Assembly: GCA_963739235.1 (NCBI GenBank)
Contig: CAVTZY010000024.1
Location: forward strand, 455,765 to 519,764
DNA length: 64,000 nt
Source: JAFNAG01 sp963739235
Lineage (GTDB): Bacteria > Acidobacteriota > UBA6911
Direction: 5' to 3'
Part shown: positions 18,691-28,835 of the stretch, in pieces
Layout of the letters: each line of letters begins with the position of its first letter
Numbering within the stretch: position 1 is the first letter of the stretch
The notes under the pieces: model-generated
What the model was told of the DNA's origin: nothing
The model's database searches: none
Seen by the model: only the letters and a program-made list of their open reading frames with translations
Position numbers and translations under genes: made by a program

Positions 18691-18881
18691 GGGTGATATC
18701 CTATCAGAGCAGGCTGCAACCTGGGAACAGGAACCATGCAACCCATCGGTAATTTCAGAACTCCTGCCACGCCTTAATGCAAAGCTGTCCGCATTTTCGC
18801 CAAGCTCCACATGGTCCGATCTGCGCGGCCGGCGGTAAGAACAGACCCGGAATTTTGAACCATTCCTCGCCGGCCGCTTTC

Positions 18882-18950
18882 GGAGTGCGGCGGCATGCCG
18901 CCGCTTTCTGATATCGGGATCCCAAAAGCGGCGGCATGCCGCCGCACTCC
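18882..18950. repeat. Perfect 26-bp inverted repeat, GTGCGGCGGCATG family, copy 1
   Basis: The arms 18882-18907 and 18925-18950 are perfectly complementary (GGAGTGCGGCGGCATGCCGC to CTTT) around a 17-base loop. A diverged copy with A in place of C at one position lies at 53119-53180. It is in the 18691-19573 gap, which otherwise holds only other repeats. Confidence 0.85.
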
Positions 18951-19018
18951 AAAGCGCCTTCGGCGCGGAAAAGCGGACAGGTTATGGTCCGCACCCATGT
19001 TCCGAAGGGGCTTAAGAT

Positions 19019-19190
19019 CGCCAGCCCAGGGCGCAAGCTCCGGGAGAATGCGGGAACAAAGTGTGAAAGAGCCCAGAAAGGGCGAAACAGCCTGTGCCGC
19101 CCTTACAGGGCTTCACTTGGACTGCCCATTTTGCCCAGGGCTTGCGCCCTGGGCTTTCACTGTTTGACCCTCTCAGGGTCATCTTCCTGT
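19019..19190. repeat. Palindromic repeat, GCCCTGAAAGGGC/CCCAGGGC family, copy 2
   Basis: The segment starts AGCCCAGGGCGCAAGCTCCG and ends CCCAGGGCTTGCGCCCTGGG followed by a CCCTCTCAGGGTC unit. It is a diverged relative of the core of the element at 3385-3688 and of the composite repeats at 34.9, 41.2 and 52.7 kb. There is no coding capacity. Confidence 0.75.
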
Positions 19191-19218
19191 CTGACCCGGT
19201 TCGCATAAGCTTAACTGA

Positions 19219-19437
19219 TTTCTGTCGCGAAACTCGCTGGTTACATCGAAAAACCGAGTGAGCAGCTTGGACCTGGACTTGGACCTCGACGTGGACGTGG
19301 ACGGTCTTGTCCGAGGTAAACTTTCCAGACATAACATTTACCAGATCGCCCTTTATCTGTGCATGTCCACGTCCAAGTCCACGTCCAGGTCGAAGTCCAA
19401 GTCCAGGACGGAGGGTTAAGGAGTTTCGCGACAGAAA
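19219..19437. mobile_element. MITE-like element with inverted hexamer arrays
   Basis: Perfect 17-bp terminal inverted repeats (19219-19235 and 19421-19437, TTTCTGTCGCGAAACTC) enclose two inverted arrays of degenerate six-base units. The left array (19267-19302) repeats GGACNT/GGACCT; the right array (19365-19409) is its complement, GTCCANGTCCA. A spacer of about 60 bases separates them. There are no open frames of note. Arrays of similar design with other unit sequences occur at 34764, 37173 and 41378. Confidence 0.75.
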
Positions 19438-19454
19438 CTAACTATGCACCATTC

Positions 19455-19472
19455 GGGACAGGCGCCTGTCCC
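19455..19472. repeat. 18-bp perfect palindrome GGGACAGGCGCCTGTCCC
   Basis: The sequence is a perfect palindrome. Its half, GGGACAGGCGC, is also the outer part of the terminal repeats of the element at 3385-3688. It may be a remnant where two element ends joined. Confidence 0.8.
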
Positions 19473-19573
19473 CAAATTCCCATTCGAAATCGAACTATTG
19501 CTTGTTACCATATAAAAGATTTTTGGAATCGTACTTCAGCCAACGGCAAACCAGCATGCCGATAGGAGGAGTG

Positions 19574-20059
19574 ATGACCAACCTCGAATTTTGTATCGCT
19601 CGTCGCAAGGCCGAAAGGGCCGCCTTTGTCCGCGTCCTCAAGGCAATTCCCAAGGAGCGGCTTGATTACCGCCCCGATCCGAAGGCCCGCACTGCAATCG
19701 ATCTGGCCTGGCTGTTCGCGATCGAAGAAGCTGCGCTCGTCAGCCTTATCAAAGAGGGAGTCGTCGAATGGAAAGAGTCGAAGCCCCCGGCCGACATCGA
19801 CAAGGTCGTGGCTGCGTTCGAACATTCGTCGGCCGAGGTCAACGAACGAATGGAGCACCTGGATGAAGCGGCATGGAATAAAAAAGTACGCTTTCTGATG
19901 GGTAACGGCGGCGCATGGGAAGATGCCCTCGGCCAAATGGTCTGGGGATTCCTGTTTGACGCTATTCACCATCGGGGTCAACTCAGCACCTACCTGCGCC
20001 CGATGGGGGGCAAGGTGCCATCCATCTATGGCCCCTCAGCCGACGATCCCGGGATGTAG
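19574..20059 (+). CDS. DinB-like four-helix-bundle protein
   Basis: From ATG 19574, preceded by GGAGG at 19565-19569, the product has 161 residues; longer in-frame starts lack a ribosome-binding site. The DinB fold is indicated by IDLAWLFAIEEAAL, EVNERMEHLDEAAW and the C-terminal metal-binding helix FDAIHHRGQLSTYLRPMG ending GPSADDP. DinB/YfiT proteins bind a divalent metal through three histidines and often act as thiol transferases or hydrolases; the substrate is unknown. Here two adjacent histidines of the third site are present (IHHRGQ), while the first histidine position appears to be changed to alanine (DLAWL). Confidence 0.8.
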   Translation: MTNLEFCIARRKAERAAFVRVLKAIPKERLDYRPDPKARTAIDLAWLFAIEEAALVSLIKEGVVEWKESKPPADIDKVVAAFEHSSAEVNERMEHLDEAAWNKKVRFLMGNGGAWEDALGQMVWGFLFDAIHHRGQLSTYLRPMGGKVPSIYGPSADDPGM

Positions 20060-20343
20060 TCGAGTTTCGGGGACAGGATGCGGCAAATCCCGGGTTCGTA
20101 GCGCGGGCTACCTGCTGCAGCGGGCGCAGGTGTGTCGAGCCATGGGATTCCAGAACACGAACGTCCAATGTCTGTTCGAACGGATCCTTCTCCGCGTGTG
20201 CCTGAACGGGCAAGCACAAGTGAATCGCCTGCCATGAATCATTGCATTGCGACCGTTCTGCTTGTTCGACTCAGGGCTACATAAAGACGACGTTTGAAGT
20301 TGATGTATACCGTCGGCCCGACGAAGTATCGTGACAAAGTTGA

Positions 20344-23098
20344 TCAGCGGATGATCTGGGCCGGGATCGCCGAGAGGGTCCTGAAATCTCGGGTACCGAA
20401 TACGGAAAAGGCTGCGACTCCCCTGCTCGAATTAACCCTGATAAATCCGGAAGTTCGACTCTGGCCCTCAAGCTGCGGGAAGATCTCCGTCACGAGTGAG
20501 CACAGCCGTTGTCGTGCCGGAATTGTAATAGTTTTAGTGGCTTCGATGCTTCCGTCCGCGTTGAACAACTCGATCATAACCTCCGCAGCCGCGTGTCCCG
20601 GGTTCAAAAGCGATAGGCCCATGAAAAAGGTCGAATCCGTTGCCACATGACTGAAGATCATGGATTGCTCAAGCGAACTCACCAGAGGCAGCGCGGTCGC
20701 GAAGGCGGCACCAGATGGGTCGGTGAAAGTCACACTGCCGGCCAGCTTCGGTCCAGTGCTCTTGATTTCCACATATCCCTGGACCATCTCCTGGCCGGGG
20801 TAGTCAAAAAAATCCTGATCAGAAATGTAAACCTTGCCAAAAGCGGCAATTGGAACGCTCCGGGTGGCCCCGATCTGACTCCCGTCATCGTCGAACATTT
20901 GGATCGTGAGTCTGCCGCCGGTGCCCTCAAGGTTTGAGATGGACAGGGTGGACCGATACGGTCCTCGAATGAGGTATTGTGGGGCGTAAAGCCTGGTGGC
21001 GCCGGCCTGGACATCATGGGCATTGAGGACGGCAACGTCATGGGTTTCCCGGCCAAACAGTTCGACCGGAATCACGCCGGTATCGGAGTTGACACGGATC
21101 GAATCGGACGCATCCGGGGGAAGATTCGGGAACAGGCTGGTCACCGATTCGGCCATGGAACCCAAAGGACTGATTGTCCGCTGCGCGGAAGCGCGCACGG
21201 CTCCCCCCGCGTTCATAAGCTGGAAGGTCACGTTGGCGGGGTCGTCGCCCGGATTGGCGAGATGCAGGTTCGTGAAGCCCCGGTCATCGATTTCGCTAAA
21301 AACGAACTGAGTAAGCGAACCTGTCGGGGCGATCGTGCCCTCCAACATGGACAGGCTGGCATTAAACATCAGGGCAAAGGCGCTAAGTTCCTGCACGTTG
21401 CTGTCTATGTCGATCCAACCGATGTTCTGCCGACCGGGCAGCCCGCTGCCAAAGATCTCCAGGTCTACCAGTGCGAGCTGCGCTCCCGGTGTCAGGATGC
21501 GCTCGGCCGGATTGACGATGTCCGGACCGCTGATCTCGGCGCCCGTCGGATCATGTGCCGTGAATCGTAGCACTGCATCGGTGTCGCTGAGGTTGGCGAT
21601 AGCGATTCCGATGAATGCGCTGTGATTCGGTTGGGGACCATCTTCTGATGTTGCATTTTGTGCCTGCCTGGTTTCCACGAGCGGATACACCAGTTTCATT
21701 CTATTTCCCGTGGAAGTTGTGAATTTCAACGTCGCCGAAACCGCGAGGGTTCGGCGCGCATCGGCGGATTGCACGCGAAAATAATAGATCGTGTTGGCCT
21801 TCAGCCCGCTCAAACTCTGCGTGTGCAACGTCGTAAGCGTAGTCTTGATCTTTGTCGAGGAACTGCACGCGGCGGTAGTGCCGTAGAAAACCTGGGTGTT
21901 GGCTGCAACATTCGTGGTCCAGGTAACGGTGGCCCCCCGGGAAGTGATATTGGATACCGCAAGGTTGGAAATGACGGGTGGGGTGCCGGCATCCTGTAAC
22001 GTTGTGAATGTGTAATCGCTGGAAACAGCGAGATTGCCTGCTGCGTCTCTCGATTTGACCCGATAGTGATAGATGGTGGCAGAAGACAGGCCGCTCAGGG
22101 ATTGTGAATGAGCGGTTGTTTTGGCAGGGTCAAGCGTCGCTGAACTGCCGTACGATGCGGAAACCCCGTATTCAATCTGGCTGTCCGCGGCTTCATCGGT
22201 GGTCCAGGTGATGGTAGCGCCCGAACTGGTCAGATTGGAACTCTTGACGGCTGAGATCAGGGGAGGCGTGATATCGGGCGCAGCTGCGGTCGTGAAGGTG
22301 AAGTCGCCTGAAACCGCCAGGTTTCCGGCCGCGTCCCCCGATAGAACACGGAAATGATAATTGGTGCTGGCGGCGAGGCCACTCAGCGTTTGCGAATGCC
22401 CGATCACCATGCTGGTGTCCAGCGCCGTGGCGGCGCCGTAGCCGGTCGTAGTGCCGAACTCGACCTGTGAATGGGAGGCCTCATTAGTAGTCCAGGCTAC
22501 CGTTCCGCCGGAGTATGTGACATTGGTGGTTCCGACACCTGAGATGACCGGAGGTGTCGTGTCGGGTGGAGCCACAACGGTCACGGAACCGTCAATTCCG
22601 AGCGCAGACATCACGAGGCCGCTCGGATCGGATGCCGTAATATTGGTGATGGGCACGGGCAGGTTCCCTGGTGCAGTCCCGGATGTTATGGAGAGAGTCA
22701 CAATGGCCACGGGGCCGGCCCCGATTGCATTGAGGTTTAACCCGAAGATCAGAATTCGGACCCATCCGCTCTGCGCGCTTCCGCTGGCGGTCTTTTGCGC
22801 GGCCGCGGCCGCGGTTCCCGCGGCGGTCGCCTGATAAGTCAACCCCGCAGGCAACAGCAAATCAAACTGCAGTGTGCTGATGCTGTTGGTTCCAGGCGCC
22901 AAATCGACTACCAGGTCAAGATTGCTGCCGGGCAGCCCGCTCGCCGTCCCGACGTTCAGCGTGGTAGCAGACTGAGGTGTGAAAGCGCTCGCGGCGCGCG
23001 GAGTCAGGCCCGCAAACCAGGACCATGGCAAGAGCGAGAATGGAATAAAAAAATCCCTTGCGCAGATTAGCGAAAGCAGAAGAAATATGGCTGTTCAT
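20344..23098 (-). CDS. Secreted cohesin-like/FnIII-repeat protein, one frameshift near the N-terminus
   Basis: An intact frame covers 20344-23031, but its start is an unlikely TTG. ATG 23098 opens a signal peptide (MNSHISSAFANLRKGFF) in another frame. Removing one base from the A7 run at 23047-23053 joins them and yields PFSLLPWSWFAGL ending in RAASA, a normal cleavage site. The mature protein has a cohesin-like domain, then three FnIII domains of the type WTTNEA...SLFGLAASTNYHFRV (each about 95 residues), then about 420 residues with repeated beta-sandwich segments (LHLANPGDDPANVTFQLMNA). It is likely a surface or adhesion protein. The single-base shift is probably an assembly error. Confidence 0.8.
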
Positions 23099-23822
23099 GA
23101 ATATGCATCCTCCAGATCACAATAATTCCGCTGATGCCAATATCGGCGTTTTGCCGGAATTTTTCCCTGTCACCCGTCACAGATTTGGCATTTGGTTCGG
23201 TCGACAAGCTGGGCGATTGGCCCCAAGGCAAGAAGCCGGCCAAGAATTTCATGAAGTCCGCCAATCTTTCCTTTTACCAACGGGCTAGAGTCCAATAAGG
23301 AATTAGAGCAAGACGGATTCAGATGGCACTCCCATTCATGCGGGCAGTCCCACCTGCGTAGTTCGAATTTCAAGGCGATTCAGGATTTTAGCTCCCTACT
23401 CCTGGCTGATGCCTTCTGCAATCCCAAGGGGATTTAAAGGAGCGCATTAAATACGGGGGACGTTCTGAGCGCCGGGATAAACCGGCATGAAGTAGAGAAT
23501 GAAAGAGTCTCACAGGAAAGGAGTAGCGAACCATCCTGACCTCAAATTTTGCGCGGTTCGTCGCGAGTTTCAACCTGATCTGATTATGATGGCGCTGATC
23601 CTTAGAGTGCATTTCGATCGGTAGCAAGATGGGGAAACGTCGGCGCAAGCGCTAAACCGAAAATCCCCAAGCTTATCAAGCCTATCTTGGGGCTCTATTT
23701 CTGGAAACGCAAAACCCAGGAGAGTCGCCAGAGGGGTCAAGGCAACTATGCACCGAATGTGGTCGCAGCCTCTTCCCGGGTCGAGTCTTTAGTCGCTCGC
23801 ATGTTCATGCCGTTTTAGTGGC
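23099..23822. other. Intergenic stretch without recognisable genes
   Basis: Short overlapping frames occur on both strands but none resembles a known family or has a good start signal. No palindromic repeat of the window's families is present. The FnIII gene promoter should lie at its left end. Confidence 0.5.
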
Positions 23823-23824
23823 AT

Positions 23825-24415
23825 TCACGGGAAGCCATACTCAATGTCCGTGGCTCGAATCGTTCGGAATTCATGAACAAATGGCGCGAGTGCTGTAGCA
23901 ATTCCCCGATTTGTGAAAGCCACTTCTGTTCTCCAGCCCTTCTCTACAGCTTTAGCTAAAGGAGGGGCGTAATCTGCATCTCCAGCCACTAGCACAATCG
24001 TTGATGGCCCCTCTTGCTCGAAGAGAGTTGCCACCAAATCAGTAATCAGATATGCATCATCCTGTTTCGAACGGCTGTTAGAGCCTAGGTAACCACGGCG
24101 GACAGTGAAGCCCTGATTTTTTGCGATTTGCCAAAAAGAATCATCGTCCGGAATAACACCAGCAATGTAGGCGCTCGCAACGTACCTGGATTTCCCACCA
24201 GCGGTCCGACATGCAGCGAGTATCAGTTTGCCGAAATCGATCCGATACCCGGGGCCCATTTCCTCATTTACGATTCCATAAAATAAGTTCTGATCATCGA
24301 CGAATATATGCACAAAATCGTTTTTGAGTGCGTCGTATGCCCTCGCGCTGCCGAGCCGAACGATTGGACCGACTTGAGCCGCAATGCGCTTGGACTTCTT
24401 GTTTTTTGGAGACAC
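23825..24415 (-). CDS. NYN domain (LabA/DUF88-like) putative RNase
   Basis: The 196-residue product shows the NYN/PIN-like fold: VHIFVDDQNLFYG (first acidic residues), KQDDAYLITDLVATLF, and VLVAGDADYAPPLAKAVEKGW. The conserved aspartates expected for Mg-dependent RNA cleavage are in place. Translation starts at GTG 24415, five bases after a GGAGG site. Such proteins are found both in housekeeping RNA decay and in defence or toxin loci. Its position at the edge of an accessory island with nucleases and insertion sequences suggests the latter, but that is inference. Confidence 0.85.
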   Translation of the reverse strand: MSPKNKKSKRIAAQVGPIVRLGSARAYDALKNDFVHIFVDDQNLFYGIVNEEMGPGYRIDFGKLILAACRTAGGKSRYVASAYIAGVIPDDDSFWQIAKNQGFTVRRGYLGSNSRSKQDDAYLITDLVATLFEQEGPSTIVLVAGDADYAPPLAKAVEKGWRTEVAFTNRGIATALAPFVHEFRTIRATDIEYGFP

Positions 24416-24797
24416 TGTATCCTCCGATCTTTGTTTAGCTGGCCCCTGTTTTTTTTAAATGCTATCTTAGACTGTGAGGGCATGAAAAATCATCAAGGAA
24501 CTGCAAGCGGCAATCAGAAGTCCGAGAAGCTCTGTGCGAGTACACGCGTTCCCACCTGACAATCTACGATTGAACCGGAAAGTCCTCAAAAACTGCGGAA
24601 CCTGAGAGAGTTCAAAAAGCCGGTTCCTTGTCGACCTCTTCCTGATTGCCGAAGGCCGCTCACTCGGACTAACGCAGCTGTAAATCGCAACCGATTAGAT
24701 CAGACAGGTTAGCGGTCATGAATCGCTTGGAGAACCCCAAATAATCACGGAACGACATCCCATCCGCCGGGAACGAAGCAGCTTTTAGGAGAGAGTC
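24416..24797. other. Divergent intergenic region at island edge
   Basis: The region lies between the NYN gene (-) and the broken nuclease gene (+). An AGGAG site at 24788-24792 belongs to the latter. I see no repeat or further gene. Confidence 0.4.
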
Positions 24798-25296
24798 ATG
24801 GTGTCTGCCTTAACCAACGAAGAGATTTGGAAGATCTTCGAACAAAACCTTGCTATGGCGGGGAACAAGTTGACCGAGATCCCGGTTTATTGCGGCAGCC
24901 AGCCGGAGTTTCGTGGACTTTCGGGGGTTGGGTGTTTGAGCAAACTGTTCGCTGTCGCATCCAGAAGGAGCTTCGTGCTGCTGGCGTAAGGGTACCGATT
25001 TCGGGCAGGTCAAACTCGGCACCAGAGGCAAGGCAGATCTTCAAATCGGAAACGTCCTTATCGAGATCAAACGGTCCGGTGTGTACAGCCGCGATGCCTA
25101 CGCCAAGTATCGATCGTATCGAAAAGCTGGCGAAAAAATAGGATGCACTTATTTATTCTTCAGCGGGGAAGAGACATACTTACCGAACCGAACGCTTGCC
25201 CGGAAAGTGTTCGGGCAAAACAATACCTTTTACTTTGACACGACAGCCGATTGGAGACGCCTGATCCGGCGGCTTCTCACCTTGCTGAGGACGTGA
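24798..25296 (+). pseudogene. PD-(D/E)XK nuclease-like gene broken by two frameshifts
   Basis: Three overlapping frames read as one protein of about 165 residues: MVSALTNEEIWKIFEQNLAM, then WVFEQTVRCRIQKELRAAGV, then GKADLQIGNVLIEIKRSGVY and YRKAGEKIGCTYLFFSGEET to a stop at 25296. The shifts lie near 24920-24935 and near 24990. The third part carries D-x8-E-x-K (ADLQIGNVLIEIK), the PD-(D/E)XK signature of restriction-endonuclease-fold nucleases. A good AGGAG site precedes the ATG. Both shifts could be assembly errors, so the gene may be intact in the cell. It directly precedes the QueC-like gene and could be part of the same unit. Confidence 0.6.
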
Positions 25297-25416
25297 AATT
25301 TTCCTGGATTTTGCAACACTATCACTATTAAAGTAGTCATTCAATAAGGACACAGTTCGAGACGTTACGTGCGCGGGATGCCTTGTCACAAGGCTCCCGA
25401 TTTCGGAGGTTGACGC

Positions 25417-26707
25417 ATGGGGCACGAGCGCATCGGCCATCTGCCACGTTCAGTCTCGTGGCGCAACATCGTGAGCGCACTCGATGGCGCTGCATCGGGA
25501 AGCGACACGGATATTGCGACCCTCGCCGCCAAGACCCTGGAACTTGTCCGCAGTCGTTTCCAAGCGTTGCACCGAGACACTGGGGTTCAGGCGGCCTTTG
25601 GCTTTATCGTTGCACTCGCTCGATCTCAGCCAGCAACCATCGATAGTCGTGCCGCACCTCAGCTCTCGCTTCCATCGGACGCGACTCCTTTCCGTTTAAG
25701 CGTTGCTCTCAATGATTGGGTCGATTCCCACGCTGAATCACATGAGTATGCAGAACTTAGCAAACGGGCCGCCGCTGAGGCTCTCGCAGCTTGGCACAAG
25801 CAGCAATCGCATCAGCCAGGCCTTTTTGCCCACGGGTCAGCTGAGTCGTCGCGCGAAGTGTGGTCCGCTGCTTCAACCGGTGCGGGTTTTTCCGAAGTTT
25901 CACGCTTGTTCCTTGCACGTTTTACAGAGCGGTATCTACGGTACTTTCTTGAACGCGAAGCTTCGTCTGCCATCACCAGCATCGACGCCAGGGAACGATT
26001 CTCCGAACGCCTCCACAAGTCGGTTGACCTGGTTTCGCAGCATGCATTCGAAACATCAAGGATAGCGCAGTCATTCGCCGCCGGATGGTACAATAAACAT
26101 GCGCGACACCAAACACCGAACAATGCCAGCCTTTCGAATTTCCTACGAGTAGCATTCGAGAAGTTGCGAGAAGAGCTAAGACGTAAGGCCCTCCCAGTGA
26201 AGTCTCGCCAGAAGCACTTCCTCTTCTGCTGCAATGGGGCTCCAGCGCGTCGTCGCGAGGCGCAGATTCTCGAATACCGCCCTGAAAAGAGCAACCGAAA
26301 CATCGTGGCCGGTCTGCCGAAGTTTGTGCAGAACGTGATTCATCTTCCTGCCCGAACTCTGGACCTGTTGGAAATAGCGACGTATGTATTTGCGGGAGAT
26401 CGCGATGCATCTCGGGGACGCCTCGACGAGGTCGAGTATCACACTTGGTCACGGGTGTTAGACTTTCACATCCGCGTTCGCGATCTGGACTTCTGGAACA
26501 GACGTGATGTTCATGACGCGCTTACCGACGCCATCGAGTTCATGAGTGGCGATGTAAGAGTGTCCTTCACCTTCTCCCCGGGCCACGACACTCCACCGAC
26601 CAGCCTCTTCGATCGACCGGAATTTCGCTTGCATGAAACAGGCCTCCCACGCGCCATCTCACTCTTCTCGGGTGGGCTCGATTCCCTTGCTGGAGCACTT
26701 GACCTAG
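25417..26707 (+). pseudogene. 5' part of IS-interrupted QueC-like/nuclease gene
   Basis: The frame starts at ATG 25417, seven bases after GGAGG, with the N-terminus MGHERIG. Residues 1-260 are a helical domain that I do not recognise (FSEVSRLFLARFTERYLRYF, FETSRIAQSFAAGWYNKHAR). From about Val261 (KHFLFCCNGAPARRREAQIL) the sequence looks like the start of a QueC-like protein, and SGGLDS at residues 418-423 is the PP-loop ATP-binding motif. The frame then runs into an insertion sequence at 26708 and stops at 26775. GTG 26197 (Val261) could be the start of a separate QueC-like gene; one indel nearby would create a GTGA overlap. The remainder of the gene is at 28836-30179. Confidence 0.8.
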
Positions 26708-26985
26708 CGCCAGTTTCCGGGTTACGAGTACAAATCTGTCGCGTTGCAGGTATACATTCGGGCTTTGCCGGATGAACGCGCACCCTCGGGAAAGCCGCCG
26801 ATGATGCGGCTTCCGTGCCCATCCCGTCCTTCATGAGAGCGAAAACTCGGGGCGGCTCGTTTCGCCCTTCGCAAGTATATACGAATCAAGAGACCGCAGG
26901 ATCGAAGCGCCGGCCTCTCCTTGTTGTTCGTGTGAAGCCCATGGAAAGGCACTCTCTGGCATACTACTACCCGTTGCGTTTTCGG

Positions 26986-27014
26986 TTGACAGGCCATACC
27001 AGGCATGGTATATA
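26986..27014 (+). promoter_or_regulatory. Sigma-70-type promoter of the transposase, likely leaderless transcript
   Basis: TTGACA (26986-26991), a 17-base spacer and TATATA (27009-27014) form a near-consensus promoter. The ATG of the transposase is at 27021, so the expected start of transcription falls on or next to the start codon, and no ribosome-binding site is seen. Confidence 0.65.
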
Positions 27015-27020
27015 CGAATC

Positions 27021-28733
27021 ATGCCAAGCCTTCAGCCCTATTCCGTCCGCGGAAATCGTTACTGGCGCATTGTCGAGTCCTACCGCGACGACCACGGCAG
27101 ACCGCGACTGCGGGTCGTCCGCCACCTCGGCACCGCCCAGAAGCTTGTCGAACTGCTGTCGGAGGGCCGCGGACGCGCCTTGTGTGCCGAGGAGCGCGAG
27201 TTTGGCGCCACGGCTGCACTTTGGAACATGGCCGGCCGGCTCCAGCTCGTCGAGACCATCGACCGCCATGCGCCCAAGCGCCACCAGGGCGCGTCGGTCG
27301 GCGAGTATATGCTCCTGGCGACCATCAACCGCGTGGTCGATCCCAAGAGCAAGGCCGGGCTGGGCGAGTGGTATCGGGAAACCATCCTCCCGCGCCTTCT
27401 GCCGCTGCCGCCCGAGGCCCTGTGCAGCCAGCGTTTCTGGGATCACATGCAGTATCTGGACGAAGCGGCCCTGGCGGCGATCGAAACCGATCTGACCCGA
27501 CGCTTGGTCGAGGACTTCGGCGTCGACGTGCGGGCGCTGTTTTACGACACGACCAACTTCGACACCTTCCTGTGTTCGGAGAATCCGAGCGAGCTGGCGC
27601 AGCGGGGTCATGCCAAGTCGAAACGAACCGATCTGCGCATCGTGGGTCTCGCCCTGATGGTCTCGTGGGACTTCCACATTCCGTTGTTCTCCCGCGTCTA
27701 CGAGGGGAACCAGCCCGACTCGGTCACGTTCAGCAAGGTCCTGGACGATCTTGTCGCGCGTTATCAGATGTTCAAGGAGCGCTGTCAGCGCGTCACGCTC
27801 GTCTTCGACAAGGGGAACAACTCCGAGGAGAACATGAAAGTATTGGATGGTTCTCCCTACCACATCATCGGGTCGCTCGTGCCGACGCAGCATCAGGATC
27901 TCCTGGACGTCCCGGCCAAGAGGTTCCGGCGCCTGGAAGGGCCTCTTTTCGAGGGTCTTCGCGTCTTCCGCACGGAGAAGGAGGTCCTCGGCCAGAAGCG
28001 CATCGTTCTGGTTACCCGCAGTCAGGCCTTGCTCCGCGGCCAGGTCCGCGGCATACGCCAGCACCTGAACAAGAAGCTTCGAGCCCTTCAGGATCTTCAA
28101 CGGCGCGTCGAACGGAGCCACCAACCGGGCTGGCGAGGCAAGCCCTTCACCCGACAAGGGCTCGAAAAGCAACTCGAAGCGCTGACATCGGGACAGTACA
28201 TCTGCGAATTCCTCTGGGCACGTGTGAAGGGGAGAAATGACCGCCTCGCGGTTGAGTTCGGCGCGGACCAGAATGCTTACCGCAAGCTCAAGAGCCGCGT
28301 CCTCGGGAAGAGAGTTCTCTTCACGACAAATCCCGGCCTCACGGACGACGAGATCGTCTTCGGTTACCGGGGCCAGCATCATGTCGAGCGGGCATTCCGG
28401 GACATGAAGGATCCATGCTTCATCCGCTTCTCTCCAGCCTTTCACCGGACCGATCCGATGATCCGCGTCCACGCTTTCCATTGCGTTCTCGCGTTGACGT
28501 TGCTGTCGCTATTGCACCGGCAGGTAGTCACCGCGGGCGTCCCTATCTCCCAGCGGCGTCTGCTGCAAGAGCTGACACGGATCAAGGAAATCACCAACTA
28601 CTATGCCGCGCATTCGGGGGAAGCCGCACGCCTCGGCGGCAGGCCCCGGGCGGAACGGACTCTCACGCGATTGTCGCCCCAACAAGAGCAATTGTTCCGT
28701 ACACTCGAACTTGGCCAATACCAAACCGGTTAG
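27021..28733 (+). CDS. IS1634-family (IS4 superfamily) DDE transposase
   Basis: The 570-residue transposase has the expected length. It carries DDE motifs: D in FYDTTNFDTF, D in VTLVFDKGNNSEENM, and the Y-(2)-R-(3)-E-(6)-K signature region in YRGQHHVERAFRDMKDP. The frame is intact, so the element may still be active. It is oriented the same way as the gene it interrupts. It is probably expressed from the leaderless promoter at 26986-27014, which would keep expression low. Confidence 0.9.
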   Translation: MPSLQPYSVRGNRYWRIVESYRDDHGRPRLRVVRHLGTAQKLVELLSEGRGRALCAEEREFGATAALWNMAGRLQLVETIDRHAPKRHQGASVGEYMLLATINRVVDPKSKAGLGEWYRETILPRLLPLPPEALCSQRFWDHMQYLDEAALAAIETDLTRRLVEDFGVDVRALFYDTTNFDTFLCSENPSELAQRGHAKSKRTDLRIVGLALMVSWDFHIPLFSRVYEGNQPDSVTFSKVLDDLVARYQMFKERCQRVTLVFDKGNNSEENMKVLDGSPYHIIGSLVPTQHQDLLDVPAKRFRRLEGPLFEGLRVFRTEKEVLGQKRIVLVTRSQALLRGQVRGIRQHLNKKLRALQDLQRRVERSHQPGWRGKPFTRQGLEKQLEALTSGQYICEFLWARVKGRNDRLAVEFGADQNAYRKLKSRVLGKRVLFTTNPGLTDDEIVFGYRGQHHVERAFRDMKDPCFIRFSPAFHRTDPMIRVHAFHCVLALTLLSLLHRQVVTAGVPISQRRLLQELTRIKEITNYYAAHSGEAARLGGRPRAERTLTRLSPQQEQLFRTLELGQYQTG

Positions 28734-28835
28734 TATATACAGACGGTCCGCCAGAGGAATCCCCGCAAGCCCACGCTAAATCAGGGTCTGCGCCGAATTG
28801 GAGCACTGACACGGGCCGTAACCCGGAAACTGGCG

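Larger units (their letters stand above)
26708..28835 (+). mobile_element. IS1634-like insertion sequence
   Basis: The element is 2128 bp long and bounded by 19-bp perfect inverted repeats, CGCCAGTTTCCGGGTTACG at 26708-26726 and its complement at 28817-28835. CTAG flanks both ends (26704-26707 and 28836-28839) and is the apparent target duplication, although CTAG is palindromic and its length is therefore uncertain. It carries one transposase gene, preceded by about 310 bases of non-coding sequence, and about 100 bases follow it. Excision with one CTAG restores the reading frame of the host gene exactly. Confidence 0.88.

Noticed and set aside
19219..19437. Possible CRISPR array because of short repeated units
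   Set aside because: The units are 6 bases, contiguous and inverted; there are no spacers of regular length and no cas genes.
26967..28481. 504-codon minus-strand frame opposite the transposase
   Set aside because: It is a mirror of the GC-rich transposase gene, with no motif of its own.
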